Of a stretch of 64,000 nucleotides of DNA, positions 1-11,220 are shown piece after piece. This DNA is from Magicicada septendecula (Eukaryota; Arthropoda; Insecta; Hemiptera; Cicadidae): assembly GCA_034769895.1 (NCBI GenBank), contig CM068367.1, positions 89,738,399-89,802,398 on the forward strand, written 5' to 3'. Each line of letters opens with the position of its first letter. Position 1 is the stretch's first letter. Both the position numbers and the translations under genes were made by a program. The notes under the pieces were generated by a model. That model ran no database searches. It had not been told where the DNA came from and saw only the letters and a program-made list of their open reading frames with translations.

Positions 1-863
1 AACTTAGGAGAAAGGATCATAGTCTTGTGTGGGAAAGCAGGAAGAGAAGTTCTAAAGAGTAAACAAGACTTTTTTATGGATGGGACCTTTAAAAGCTGTA
101 GCAAGCAATTTTCTCAAGTATACACAATTCATGCAGACTTTGGAAGTTCTAAGAGTGAAACAAACATCTATCCAATGGCCTTTGCATTTTTACCAAATAA
201 AAAAAAGAGACATACATTCGTCTGTTCCGTAATGTACTTGAACATGTTCCAGAATGGAATCCTAAAAATGTGACCGTTGATTTTGAACCAGCAGCGATTT
301 CTGCACTAACAGTTGTGTTCCCATCAGTTGAAGTACATGGATGCCATTTCCACATGAAGAAATGTCTCTGGAGAAAAGTGCAAGAATTGGGACTTACTCG
401 CGAATACAGGAAAAATGAAGAAGTAAGACTGCAAATTCGCATGTGTGCTGCGGTAGCGTTCCTTCGGCCTGAAGATGTCTTTGATGGCTGGCTCGAGATA
501 CATTCCCAAGCACCTGGTGTCGCCAAGCTTTCTGAGTTTTTCGATTATTTTGTGGAGAGGTGGTTGGAAAATAGTGAAGTCCCGGTCAGTCTTTGGAGTT
601 GCTACAGACGACGCCATCGAACGACCAACGCTGTAGAAGGCTGGCACAATAAAATTAATAATTTCCTTGGAAAACCAAACCCTAAAATTAAAGACGTGAT
701 CAAATGTATGAAGACAGAAGCAGAAAACTCAGCATGTGCGTTAATGAGGACAGAGTTAAGTATGGAAGGCAAACGAAGGAAAACAACCTACATGAAAGTG
801 GACGAAAGGCTTGAAAAAACAGTAAAAAGTACGAAGAGGATGGTGACATCAGGGCATGTTTGA
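1..863 (+). pseudogene. MULE-type DNA transposase, partial, one frameshift
   Basis: Transposase of the Mutator-like (MULE) superfamily, the enzyme that cuts and pastes its own element. The frame is already open at base 1, so the N-terminus lies outside the window. Motifs in order: DGTFK (first catalytic Asp, codon at 79-81), FSQVYTIHA, PMAFAFLPNKK, then after the frameshift VTVDFEPAAISA (second Asp region) and GCHFHMKKCLWRKVQ, the CxFH signature of the family; TTNAVEGWHNKIN follows. Frame 1 is left inside the A8 run at 199-206: translation resumes in frame 3 as KETYIRLFRN and stays open to the TGA at 861-863. A single indel therefore accounts for the break. AATAAA signals follow near 946 and 1000. 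Family call is firm; subfamily is not determined. Confidence 0.85.
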
Positions 864-2445
864 AAGCAATATCTTACCTCCAAAAACTTGAGTAAATGGA
901 CTAAAACTTGAGTTCATGGCCCTAGAGTTAGAAGATGTATACAAACAAATAAAATGTACATAATGTAAATAGTAACTTAAAAACTTTAAAAAATCCAATA
1001 AAAAATGAAAAAAGTACAATAAAAAAATATTGACGATGCTTATGAGCTGATTTTAAACACGCCTGAATGACAAAAATATACTTTTGTCATTTAGCCAGTC
1101 CAAAGCCTGGATAAAGTGTGATGGGAGTCAGTTTAATTGACGGGTAGGGACCGTACTGGGCGCGATATACACTGGACGCGATTTTCACTGGGCGGGTTTT
1201 ACAGGTTACCGTTCGGCGTACAAACGAGGTAGTGTGACGCACTATGCTTCAGCCGTCGATCATTACCCCGGGTAAACAAAATTAAATTTTGAAGGTTTTA
1301 AACGTTCATTCAGTATAGAAATGCTTACTTTAAATCGTGTGGTATATAAGTTACTCATTTTACTTATATTAATTTATACTCAAGAATTAAATTAAATTAT
1401 ATCTCTAATTTATTAAACACACTCAAAAACAAAAACCACTTTAGATTAATAAAATATGTAGGAAAAGGTTATAAAATGGACTCTTGGGGAAATCTTCATA
1501 TAAATAGAACAAACATAACACATTATTTGAAGAACAAATATACAAAACAATTAATTAATATTATTGTTAATTAATAAATTAATTCTTGTTAATTAATTAA
1601 TATTTAATCTTGTTAATTATACGAGATAATTCATTTTAAAACTGTAAATATTAATTATAGTAATTCTAAGAAGTAAAAACATATACGTGTTCAATTGCAA
1701 TCTAAACATCAAAGCAGTTAATTACGTAACAAAAGTTTCAACAACTACAATAATTTTAAATAGAAATTCAAAACGATTATTCGGAACTGCTTTCTCTTTG
1801 CATTTACCATTAATCTTTTTCACAACTTGGCGCATGTGCTTATAAAAGTGTACCTAGTACTAATACATAATAGGATATGAAGCACAGTCAGGCTCGTAGT
1901 CGGGGGGGGGGGGGAGCCGCCCGACCTGGAATAAGTGTGCCCGACTTAATGCGTTTTATAAAAATTCTTCACCACTTTCAAATCACAATTTTTATTTTTT
2001 TAAATCTTATTGAATTTAAAAAATACAAAACATCCATTTAATATAAGCAGCGAAACAAACAAGATTTTTGCTTATTTGATTTTCTGTAGCCTGTAAAGGC
2101 TCGTTACAGAATTGTGCCAACGTATCACGTAGCATGTTGGGAATATGATGTAGCCGTCATTTTAGACGTGGATTTGCTGTGTATATTGTTTATGGAATAA
2201 AGACAGGAACAATGTTAGTTTTGTCAGAAGGTGTGCATTTTTCGTGATTAGTGTAATGAGTGAATTCACCGCGGGCAATTGCGAAGTTGAAGTGACTTTG
2301 TCTGCTATGACAAACGTTTGTTTTTAAACAAGAAGCCTCGATTACAACACGAACCATGTAGTTTTGAATCTTGTAGGACTAATGTAACCAACATGAAGAG
2401 GCTTCCTACAATTATCAACATGTAATTTCCCTAGCTATGGGCGAC
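864..2445. other. AT-rich stretch without recognisable gene
   Basis: Only short frames are present. A G13 run lies at 1902-1914 within a GC-rich patch that reads cgtagtcgg...agccgcccgacc, in otherwise AT-rich DNA. The start is probably the 3' flank of the MULE element; a GC-richer patch near 1140-1260 may be its end, but no inverted partner is visible in the window. Confidence 0.5.
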
Positions 2446-2960
2446 CGGGAACGTCATTCTGATTCCGAAGACTAAGAAGCCGCCAACGCAACAGTAGCTA
2501 ACGCCCGATATCGCTCTTGTCAGAAATCTTGAAGCTATTCCAGCGAGTCCTGTTAGGCCGTATCCGATTCTGGCAATGACATCATCTGCGAGGAGCAGTT
2601 GGGGTTTCGGCGGGGCACTCGACTACTCTTCAGCTAGTGAGGATCGTTACCCACCAGAAGACGCCACATACAGGCTGGTTCTGTTGACATGAGCAAAGCC
2701 TTCGACAAAGTCTGACACGAAGAATTAGTTGATCTACTAACTGGCTTACACACAGATACCAGGATCAATTGTGCATCTCGTACGGTCGTATTTAATTAAC
2801 CGAACGTTCGTGGTGAGCGTCGATGGGGCGTGCTGTTGGGTTTACCCCGTCACCGCTGCAGTTCCTCAAGGATCCTCGGCACTGTTCTGTAAAATCGTGT
2901 TACTTTACGGTGGCCGCTTCATAGCTGCGCGAAAAATGGGGGTAGTGGGGAGACTCAGTA
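2446..2960 (+). pseudogene. Jockey-like LINE reverse transcriptase fragment
   Basis: Decayed RT domain of a Jockey-type non-LTR retrotransposon. In order, spread over several frames: VILIPKTKKPP (the IPK motif before RT block 1, about 2454), a QxGFRRGT-like block near 2597 (read here as EEQLGFRRGT), DMSKAFDKV (block with the first catalytic Asp, about 2686-2712), then SYLINRTFVVSVDG and AAVPQGS (about 2780-2875). Stops and at least two frame changes separate these blocks, so no functional protein is made. The piece is truncated at both ends; no endonuclease domain or poly(A) tail is seen. A better preserved relative lies on the minus strand at 42.7-43.4 kb. Confidence 0.75.
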
Positions 2961-3029
2961 TGTTCAGTTGTAACACTTCATTTCAAAAACGTCTGTCTTA
3001 CTATTGCTACAGCCGGCTTTATGGGTGAC

Positions 3030-3492
3030 ATTATATAACTATTTAATTATTACAACTCGGGTTTTACACACTGACGTTTTCGGATTTCATTGACCTATTA
3101 TTTCTATTTTTACTCAGTATTACTCGAAATTGTATCAAATATGTACGTATTTTTAATAACAGAACAATGTTATTTGTTAAAATATCATGCAAATAATAAA
3201 TAATCACTAGTATAAAGCAAGCAACGAATAAATACGTAATAAAAGAAGTAGTTGTCTTTACATTACGGCGGATCGTTCTTTCAGAAACTCCTGTTGCTGA
3301 CGCTTTTCGTTTTAGAACCTTTTTTAGTGGAATACTAATTCCAGTTTTTCACCTTCCAAAAATTTACACACATTAGAAATTTACACAATATTTTTACTTA
3401 ACTTCGATTTAATAGAAGGCATTTTTCCTGATTACGTAATTAAATAAAATATACTGTAAAAGTAACAATATGTTAAGCAAAATAAAATTTTG
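3030..3492. other. AT-rich spacer
   Basis: No gene, repeat pair or RNA motif recognised between the Jockey relic and the minisatellite. Confidence 0.4.
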
Positions 3493-3493
3493 T

Positions 3494-4644
3494 TTAACGA
3501 AACACGATATCTGAAAACATAACCATAGATAGTATTAAACGAAACACGATATCTGAAAACATAACCATAGATAGTATTAAACGAAACACGATATCTGAAA
3601 ACATAACCATAGATAGTATTAAACGAAACACGATATCTGAAAACATAACCATAGATAGTATTAAACGAAACACGATATCTGAAAACATAACCATAGATAG
3701 TATTAAACGAAACACGATATCTGAAAACATAACCATAGATAGTATTAAACGAAACACGATATCTGAAAACATAACCATAGATAGTATTAAACGAAACACG
3801 ATATCTGAAAACATAACCATAGATAGTATTAAACGAAACACGATATCTGAAAACATAACCATAGATAGTATTAAACGAAACACGATATCTGAAAACATAA
3901 CCATAGATAGTATTAAACGAAACACGATATCTGAAAACATAACCATAGATAGTATTAAACGAAACACGATATCTGAAAACATAACCATAGATAGTATTAA
4001 ACGAAACACGATATCTGAAAACATAACCATAGATAGTATTAAACGAAACACGATATCTGAAAACATAACCATAGATAGTATTAAACGAAACACGATATCT
4101 GAAAACATAACCATAGATAGTATTAAACGAAACACGATATCTGAAAACATAACCATAGATAGTATTAAACGAAACACGATATCTGAAAACATAACCATAG
4201 ATAGTATTAAACGAAACACGATATCTGAAAACATAACCATAGATAGTATTAAACGAAACACGATATCTGAAAACATAACCATAGATAGTATTAAACGAAA
4301 CACGATATCTGAAAACATAACCATAGATAGTATTAAACGAAACACGATATCTGAAAACATAACCATAGATAGTATTAAACGAAACACGATATCTGAAAAC
4401 ATAACCATAGATAGTATTAAACGAAACACGATATCTGAAAACATAACCATAGATAGTATTAAACGAAACACGATATCTGAAAACATAACCATAGATAGTA
4501 TTAAACGAATCACGATATCTGAAAACATAACCATAGATAGTATTAAATGAAACACGATATCTGAAAACATAACCATAGATAGTATTAAACGAAACACGAT
4601 ATCTGAAAACATAACCATAGATAGTATTAAATGAAATTTAAAAT
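3494..4644. repeat. 42-bp minisatellite, about 27 tandem copies
   Basis: Head-to-tail copies of a 42-bp unit (gaaacacgatatctgaaaac ataaccatagatagtattaaac). The unit start recurs every 42 bases from 3499 to 4591, giving 27 copies that are almost all identical. Rare variants cluster at the right end: gaatcac near 4507 and attaaatga near 4544 and 4628. Because 42 is a multiple of three, the minus strand stays open for 384 codons with a 14-residue repeat (RLILSMVMFSDIVF); this is an arithmetic effect, not evidence of a protein. The right edge atagtattaaatgaaatt... (24 bp) recurs at 11502-11525. Confidence 0.97.
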
Positions 4645-5677
4645 GCAATTAGTTTATTTAGCACACGACACAATCCCAAACTAAACACTAGTAACGATAC
4701 GAACTAAATAATTAAATGAAATACAGGCCTGTACGGTAAATTTTTAATGGTAAATGTTTTTGAAAACGCGTCAACACTTACGCAATCAGTAAGATGTGCC
4801 GTTACACTGACAAAAAACAGGGTTCTGGGCATATGCCTTTCACCAAGGTTGCCGGCCACCATAAAATGCACAAGTAGTACTTCGTGTACACGAACGACCT
4901 GGCAGTGTATCTTCGAGTCACTTTGTTCCAGTTTGTTAACAGGGCGATGTTTCTTTATTGCTTCCCGTTCGTCCGGCAAGCGGGTGTAATGATGCAACGG
5001 CAGACGGACATTCTTAAGAACTGTCAGTGGAGGTAACGCCTAGCGTACAACACAAACAAATCCGAAGTGATTTATACTTTAGGCGTATAAGTCCATTTCC
5101 GCGAACCAATCACTCTTGTTGGAGGAGAGATCTATTGATTCGGGCCAATACCATAGGCGGCCGGGCTAACGTCCCCGCCAGTGTGGTACTAAGCAGCTGC
5201 GGGCGAAACCTTAAGGGAGCAACGGAGCTGAACTCCAAGCCGAAACAAACCAAACAAGAAAGTTCCTACATGCACGCCCCATCGTGCAAAGGGGAATTTT
5301 AACATCCTTGTTCCGAACGCCCTGCAACGCAAAAAATTGAAGTTCATCGATCTGCGACCCGAATAACAAAACAAGCGAGGGGGCTAAACCCCCCCCGCAA
5401 CATCTGTCTTTTAACATGATAACGCAACGTTAACATCACTTTGCCTACAACGAACAGGCTTGTTTTTATTAAAAATATTTATTAATCGTGCCACATCGTA
5501 GTAAGAATTATTTCGTGTTGTGATAATTGCAAACATTAACATATTTTGATGCTGTCTCTGCAGTAAATTCGTCCCTGGCTGTATTTGCCCAGTGTAAACA
5601 TACTCCAGATTGGGAAACTTTGCTACTATGATTGCCACGATTAAAATAACAAAGCATGTGTGTCCACCGCGAGCGAA
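4645..5677. other. Unassigned stretch with overlapping small frames
   Basis: Two overlapping frames face each other at 4704-4997 (minus, 97 codons) and 4747-4989 (plus, 80 codons); neither shows a known motif. The part near 5130-5260 is GC-richer than its surroundings, and a C run occurs at 5391-5397. I cannot assign any of it. Confidence 0.3.
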
Positions 5678-5912
5678 CATGCGTGCGCGTACCAGAGTGC
5701 GTGCTTGGAGTCAATGCGAGCCGCGCGCGCTCGCACTGACCCCCAACACGCAGACTGCAACGCAGGACATGTGTCGGCTCAAGCGGTGCGGTGTGAGTCT
5801 GTACGCGTGGGGGACACATGCGTGCGCGTACCAGAGTGCGTGTTGGGGTCAGACTGCAACGCAGGTCATGTGTCCGCCAAACGGGGGGTGCGTGAGTGTG
5901 ATGCCCGTGTCC
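5678..5912. repeat. GC-rich imperfect tandem duplication
   Basis: The block catgcgtgcgcgtaccagag at 5678 returns at 5817 (139 bp later), followed again by agactgcaacgcagg (5752 and 5851, 99 bp apart), so the second copy lacks about 40 bp. Rich in GC and CpG (gcgcgc) in AT-rich surroundings. It opens several chance frames on both strands. Function unknown. Confidence 0.75.
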
Positions 5913-5929
5913 TAATCGTAACATTCAAA

Positions 5930-6829
5930 ACAGTAAAATTCCCATGTATATGGAGTAGTTCACAGTGGGTAAACAGGCCATGAGATGAATTTACCTGGAG
6001 AGACACTAACAGGATACGTCCGCGATCATTGCCAATATGAATTAAACTAAATAAATTAGATAAACTTCGGAGCATTACCTAGAAACGGAAAAAAGTTTTG
6101 TTATTAACAATACTTAAAAATTTCATCATTTTACTATATCTGGTTTTCTGCTGTCCAAGGAATAAATCTTCTCACATTACACACCGGTCATAACGCTACT
6201 GCTTCTAACCATCTTTGACCAGACAAAGGTTAACAAAGGCCAGGTTCGGTCTTTCATGTTACGTCTTGGGTCCTCACATGCGTTTTTTTTTATCGAAAGG
6301 TATACGTATGTTTTATAGATTTTAGTAGTAGGTCTCGTAAATGTTAAACTCACTAGTTATAGGTTTTAACAAAATAGAAACAAGAAGACACACAAAAATG
6401 ATAAAGTTAAATGTTTCATATAAATTAAGTTACCTAGAAATTAAATTACGACAAAGTTGTCAAGCCTTTATTTTACTGAATTCACCTGTTACATAATACA
6501 ACGAAGATTTCTTTCTATAAACAAATCGCCACGTTTTGGAGTGTTTTCTCACTCATCGTTGAGCTACGATGATTTTCTTATTAAATTCAGTTTTAAGAAA
6601 CTTTTTTCGCAAGAGGTCACAGACAAACAAGTCTTTAAGGAAATATTGTAGAATAAGACATAGATTGGGAAAGGATTCATCGAAGTCCCGTTTGACAATA
6701 AACTGAATAACTTCCTTCGCCGTCCATGTAACTGCTGCTTCTATGGTGGCATAGGTAGCGTGTACATGTCGCTGGAATCTTTTTATGTACGACTTGTTAT
6801 TTATTATAGTCCTATATTCACGATTGAGC
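5930..6829. other. AT-rich stretch, no recognised gene
   Basis: A minus-strand frame at 6553-6858 (101 codons) lies just past the pogo-like relic but does not continue its expected sequence. No other signal recognised. Confidence 0.35.
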
Positions 6830-7518
6830 ATTTCAGGATAGCAGCTGCACTCATGCATGCAATGAAAGTTATCAGAGAACCTCTTTCAGCGGCAGTAAGG
6901 ACTCCTAAGTGTCGTTTGCCTCTGTGACCAATATTCGTGCCTCTTTGTTCTACATAAAGCCTCATTTCGTCCACATTAAACAGGCGAGCGATTAGCCGAA
7001 AAATTAAACATTTCGCAAAGTCCTAGGAAATCAAAATATTTTAATACATTATCTTTACTAAAGACTCTAATCATTGGGTATGATATTCCAGTTGGTTTAA
7101 CTACTGATAACAAATGTTTGTGTCTGTTTAAGAACCCATTTACCAATCCTTACCAGTTTGGTCTCTTCCAAAAGGATATTTAATGTGGTATTTTATGGCC
7201 AATTGGTAACCCATTCTTCTAACACCTAATCGTGTAACACAATAATATAATGATTCAATTTATAAAAGATACCTTACCAATTCTTCTTCTAGTTGTGGAT
7301 TGAATACTCGTTGCCGACCAACGACTTTGATGTCACACACTAGGTTCACTAGACGTCTCAGCAGCATCTAGCCGAAACAGAGTAGATCTGGGTACTCCAA
7401 AACTTTTAGCAGCCTTTAGGAATTCCATTTGCTTGTACCGGACCTCGTGTATAGCCAACTACAAATTTTTTGGGTCCCATTGTTTTCTTAGGGTTGGGCG
7501 GTCTCTCCTCTTAGGCAT
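6830..7518 (-). pseudogene. pogo/Tigger-like transposase relic
   Basis: Tc1/mariner-superfamily transposase of pogo/Tigger type. It starts at an ATG at 7516-7518 (MPKRRDRP). A psq-type helix-turn-helix reads KAAKSFGVPRSTL, then VVGRQRVFNPQLEEELVRYL, a CENPB-like DNA-binding block with TRLGVRRMGYQLAI, and finally FNVDEMRL carrying the first catalytic Asp, followed by GKRHLGVLTAAERGSLIT near 6900. Stops and frame changes occur between blocks, and the rest of the DDE domain is missing beyond about 6830. The order and wording of these blocks fit the family well; the gene is dead. Confidence 0.82.
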
Positions 7519-8046
7519 ATCTATAACGGAAACATGAAAAGTTCTTTAAATTTTCTGAATTTTAATGTTTTCTTAACTGTTTTGTGTAATCAATTAAAAA
7601 TGTTTTACAATTATATTCCTTTAAAAATAGGAATTATAAACCCTTCTGCCTTCTGCTATTTAGACAGATACTGAAACAACTTGAGCTGCTTAAGCATTGA
7701 TTGTTACAGTTCACTAATTTCAGTTATTTTTCGTACAGATTGAGATTCACATTTTAATATATTATAGTAATATATGCATTAACATTTACTTATAAACATT
7801 TTACAACTTGTTGATTTGGTGTTTTAATTGAGAGTGTTAAATTAGGATGAATGTAAAAAATACATACGGAAATTATGGAATACTGACAAAATATGCGGGC
7901 AATATGGAATAGCGGTATTCTATATTTCCCGACTCGCCATCTTGGTAAAGAATTACAATACATTAGAATAACTGTCATAACCAAAAGGTAAACAAGAATA
8001 CACCTTAAACTAAGAGATTAATAAAGATATCAGAGCAGATCTTTAA
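7519..8046. other. AT-rich spacer
   Basis: No gene. The phrase tattctatatt(t/a)cccg near 7915 recurs near 8855-8895 with gcgggcaatatgg-like neighbours, suggesting both flank the same old insertion, but the match is short. Confidence 0.3.
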
Positions 8047-8330
8047 GTCTTCTTCTAGGTTAGCAGCCCATAGGCTGGTTGGCAGCAGCTCGCCATTCTT
8101 CACGCTCCTCTGCTTTTCTTTTCAACTCACAATATGATGTGCAGTTCATATCGACCATAAGCAGTTTCATCTAGTCTAAACGGGGTCGTCCTCTGTGATT
8201 CTTCCCTTCAATTGTTCCTACTATTATTCTCTTAACCAACCCATTGTGTCGTAGTAACCAACCCCTATAAACTTAGCTCTTCTGCCTTTTAAATTTCGTA
8301 GAAAGCTCTCCTCCTCCTGAGCTCTTCTAA
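8047..8330 (-). pseudogene. LINE ORF2 C-terminus and 3' end (minus)
   Basis: C-terminal tail of a non-LTR retrotransposon polyprotein. Reading the minus strand: LLRHNGLVKRIIVGTIEGK, NHRGRPRLD, then LKRKAEEREEWRAAANQPMG at about 8060-8120. The pair GRPR plus AEEREEWRAAANQ is typical of the end of insect LINE ORF2 proteins, after the RT domain. At least one stop and one frame change. Truncated on its 5' side near 8330. It abuts, in opposite orientation, another LINE 3' end at 8385. Confidence 0.7.
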
Positions 8331-8384
8331 AGACTTCTAAAAGAGAAGGCAAGGGGAAACCACTGCATTAAAGATCTTAGGATG

Positions 8385-8600
8385 CTTCTCTTGAAGTAAA
8401 GGACATAATTGAAACTATTTCAACTAACAGAAGACAATTGTGGGATCATCTGCAAAGGATGAAAGAGGATCGATTGCTGAAAGCGGCAGTGAACTATAAA
8501 GGCACTGGTAGAAGAGACGTGGGTCGTCCTAGGACGAGATGGTTGCCGGAACAGGTTTATATAACCTAATCCTTGAAGAGAAGAAGAAGAATAAGACTAA
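8385..8600 (+). pseudogene. 'ADDQ' LINE 3' end with GAA-rich tail, copy A
   Basis: Shares long stretches with 48725-49058. Plus-strand reading: IETISTNRRQLWDHLQRMKE, DRLLKAAVNYKGTGRRDVGRPRTRW split over adjacent frames, ending in agaagaagaagaa. H-x-x-RM followed by GRR-x-x-GRP-x-RW is the end of the endonuclease-RT polyprotein of this LINE family. 5'-truncated, as expected for target-primed integration. Confidence 0.78.
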
Positions 8601-9114
8601 GATATTAAGTTGATTAGAGTCGATAGCAACTGTACAAGAAATCCAAACTGCTTGTCAACATTTAGCTGCAAAATTTGTGTAAACACCAAAACAAACAAGC
8701 TTCATTCTCTACGACACCGGTTGGTCTGTTGGCGTCAAAGTAACACTAGCTCTTCCTAGTTGCTTCCTGTGGTACTTCCAATACATTACAAGAGAAATAC
8801 AAAGAGGTTACAAAGCGCTGTAAGCTTACAGCTTACAAAGAGCTGAAACAACGATATTCTATATTACCCGCCTATTCCATATTACCCGCATTTTCTCTAT
8901 ATCATTATGACAATAGACATGTTCATAACGGTGGCGTCTACTACCTGCGACATGTACAACCAAGGTAAGGAGGCAGCCTATGTTGTTTTGTTATAATGTA
9001 CCAACGAACAGCCAAGTTTTTTGTACTCCACTTGTGACAGTAACCTGAATACCTGAATCAGTTTTTGCTTCAGTTGCAGACAAAACAACGTGTGAACAGT
9101 AACTATGAGACGGA

Positions 9115-9134
9115 GTGAGAGAGAGAGAGAGAGA

Positions 9135-9165
<31 letters not shown>

Positions 9166-9167
9166 TA
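9115..9167. repeat. (GA)n microsatellite
   Basis: About 26 GA units with one GT interruption. Confidence 0.97.
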
Positions 9168-9476
9168 TCCTGCTGCCTTTCATTTGCCACATACTGATCC
9201 ATCACGGTGTAACAATAACAGATCCAAGTACTTACTACAAAAAAACGGGACGCTGTTCTGCTGAAACACGAGGCTGTGCACCGACGTGCTGTCACAGAAA
9301 CAGAAATATTTTACGACTCAATGTTATTCAAAATATAAGAAAGTCCCGTTGTCCCCCGACTGTTCCGCGGGATGCGTAATTGACACATCTTGAAGCGAAG
9401 TAAACTACATTTTTCCGAAGCGATAATAAGAATCGATTAATTGGTCAGATTTAATGAGCAAACAAATATTTTAATT

Positions 9477-9874
9477 TACTGTCGGATTTTTTATTATGGA
9501 TACTCGAGTTTAAGCGTTAATTACAAGTGAACCTGTAGGTCTACTTAAAAACTAGTTACATCAAATTTTTGCGCGTTTAATTTTGCGTTGACCTGTGTAA
9601 GAAACATATTTTTTGAAGGTTGATTTAAATTTTTTTTCGCGGTTAGAGTAAAAAAAGTCCATGTTATTTTTGTGTTTTTCAAGAAACCGCTCTCTTTGAA
9701 ATTATATAAATTAAAAATCCTTGGTCCGATCATAACTAAATTTTTATACAGTATGGGCATAAGTGTTTTCAATTCACTACTTAAGTTACAAAACTGCTTT
9801 GTGATCCAAAAAAAGGTTGTTATCAGTTTTGTGAAACAACTTTTTCTCAGTACAGGATAGTCGTACAAAGGCAG
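9477..9874. repeat. 397-bp direct repeat, left copy
   Basis: About 99 percent identical to 10547-10943. It begins tactgtcggattttttatta and ends cgtacaaaggcag. Trimmed by a few bases each copy runs TG...CA, as LTRs do, but I see no matching target duplication and no clear primer-binding site or polypurine tract. Small frames inside both copies are by-products. The 672 bp between the copies hold no recognisable gene. Confidence 0.9.
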
Positions 9875-10546
9875 TCTTGGTCTTGTTTTGAAGCTCTTGA
9901 TCGTGGTTATCAAAATCCACAACTGCTGCAAACATACATTGAGATGCCGATTTTATACAGAGTGATATTCATGCAAGGGTGTGTGTGCGCTGGACCGTGT
10001 GTAAGCGGGCCTTCCGGCGGCTAAAGCGGGTGCCGTGTTGCCAAGTTCAATCACGTACGAGTAGGCAGCTTATTGCAGGGGTTTTGTTTGTTGTTTTTCT
10101 ATAATGACCAGTATATTATAAAAAAATGAAATAATTTTATGTGCTAGCAAATATTTATTTAGCACGACTATATTCTAGTCAGTGTGTTTGGAATAACTTG
10201 ACTGTGCGGTTTAAGCTTGAGTCCAATCACAAAGAAAAACATTAGTGTTTACCGTACTCTTTGCTGGTTTCTTTAAGCAACACAGATACACCCGAAATGT
10301 TTTTTTGCAAACTACAAGAGGTAGTAGGTGTGCGTTGTTTAACTTTTAAAACATGGAACCCGTTACTGTTAATTTTTGTTCATTGTTCATACCCGATAAA
10401 ATTTTTTAAATCATACAGAAAAATAAGAGTTTATTGTCGGTTGAATATTCGCATTTGAAAAAATTGTCTAAACGATTCCATTTACGGTAGAAAATAAATC
10501 GTTTCTATATTACCGCATGACTCAAAGAAAGCCACGCTATAGTACC

Positions 10547-10943
10547 TACTGTCGGATTTTTTATTATGGATACTCGAGTTTAAGCGTTAATTACAAGTGA
10601 ACCTGTAGGTCTACTTAAAAACTAGTTACATCAAATTTTTGCGCGTTTAATTTTGTGTTGACCTGTGTAAGAAACATATTTTTTGAAGGTTGATTTAAAT
10701 TTTTTTTCGCGGTTAGAGTAAAAAAAGTCCATGTTTTTTTGTGTTTTTCAAGAAACCGCTCTCTTTGAAATTATATAAATTAAAAATCCTTGGTCCGATC
10801 ATAACTAAATTTTTATACAGTATGGGCACAAGTGTTTTCAATTCACTACTTAAGTTACAGAACTGCTTTGTGATCCAAAAAAAGGTTGTTATCAGTTTTG
10901 TGAAACAACTTTTTCTCAGTACAGGATAGTCGTACAAAGGCAG
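10547..10943. repeat. 397-bp direct repeat, right copy
   Basis: Same orientation as the left copy, 1070 bp downstream. Differences include gcgttgacc/gtgttgacc, one missing base in the T-rich run, gggcataag/gggcacaag and acaaaactg/acagaactg. Together the two copies could be the LTRs of a small non-autonomous element or two independent insertions. Confidence 0.9.
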
Positions 10944-10983
10944 ACTGTATAGTAGTCTGAGGCTTTCACGGCCGGCGTCGATA

Positions 10984-11162
10984 TTATTAAAATTGCCGCT
11001 TGTCGGGCTGTAAGGCCGTGATCCAAAGCTGTTCGTTGCAGACGTTTCAGCCGTGCCTTCGACGACCATCTTCAGTGCTAGAAAGGCTACACACACTGAC
11101 ACAGATGTCACAGTCAGTGATCGCATTACTGTGTGTAGCCTTTCCAGCAGGGGCGGTAACAG
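10984..11162 (+). repeat. Inverted repeat partner, left (with 61-bp extra hairpin)
   Basis: 10984-11085 is the reverse complement of 12028-12128 with few differences (ttgtcgggctgtaaggccgt, cagccgtgccttcgacgacc). After gctagaaag this copy carries 61 bp missing from the partner; the extra piece is itself a hairpin (ggctacacaca...tgtgtgtagcc). Homology then resumes with gcaggggcggtaacag. Confidence 0.88.
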
Positions 11163-11220
11163 AAATCGTGGGGCTCGGTACAGATAAACCCACGGGGCCC
11201 CCCTTGTTTCCACCCCGACC

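Noticed and set aside
3494..4640. CRISPR-like regular repeats
   Set aside because: Units are contiguous with no unique spacers, there are no cas genes, and the DNA is eukaryotic.
3494..4648. 384-codon minus-strand frame of 14-residue repeats
   Set aside because: It exists only because the 42-bp unit is a multiple of three without a stop; no signal, domain or context supports a protein.
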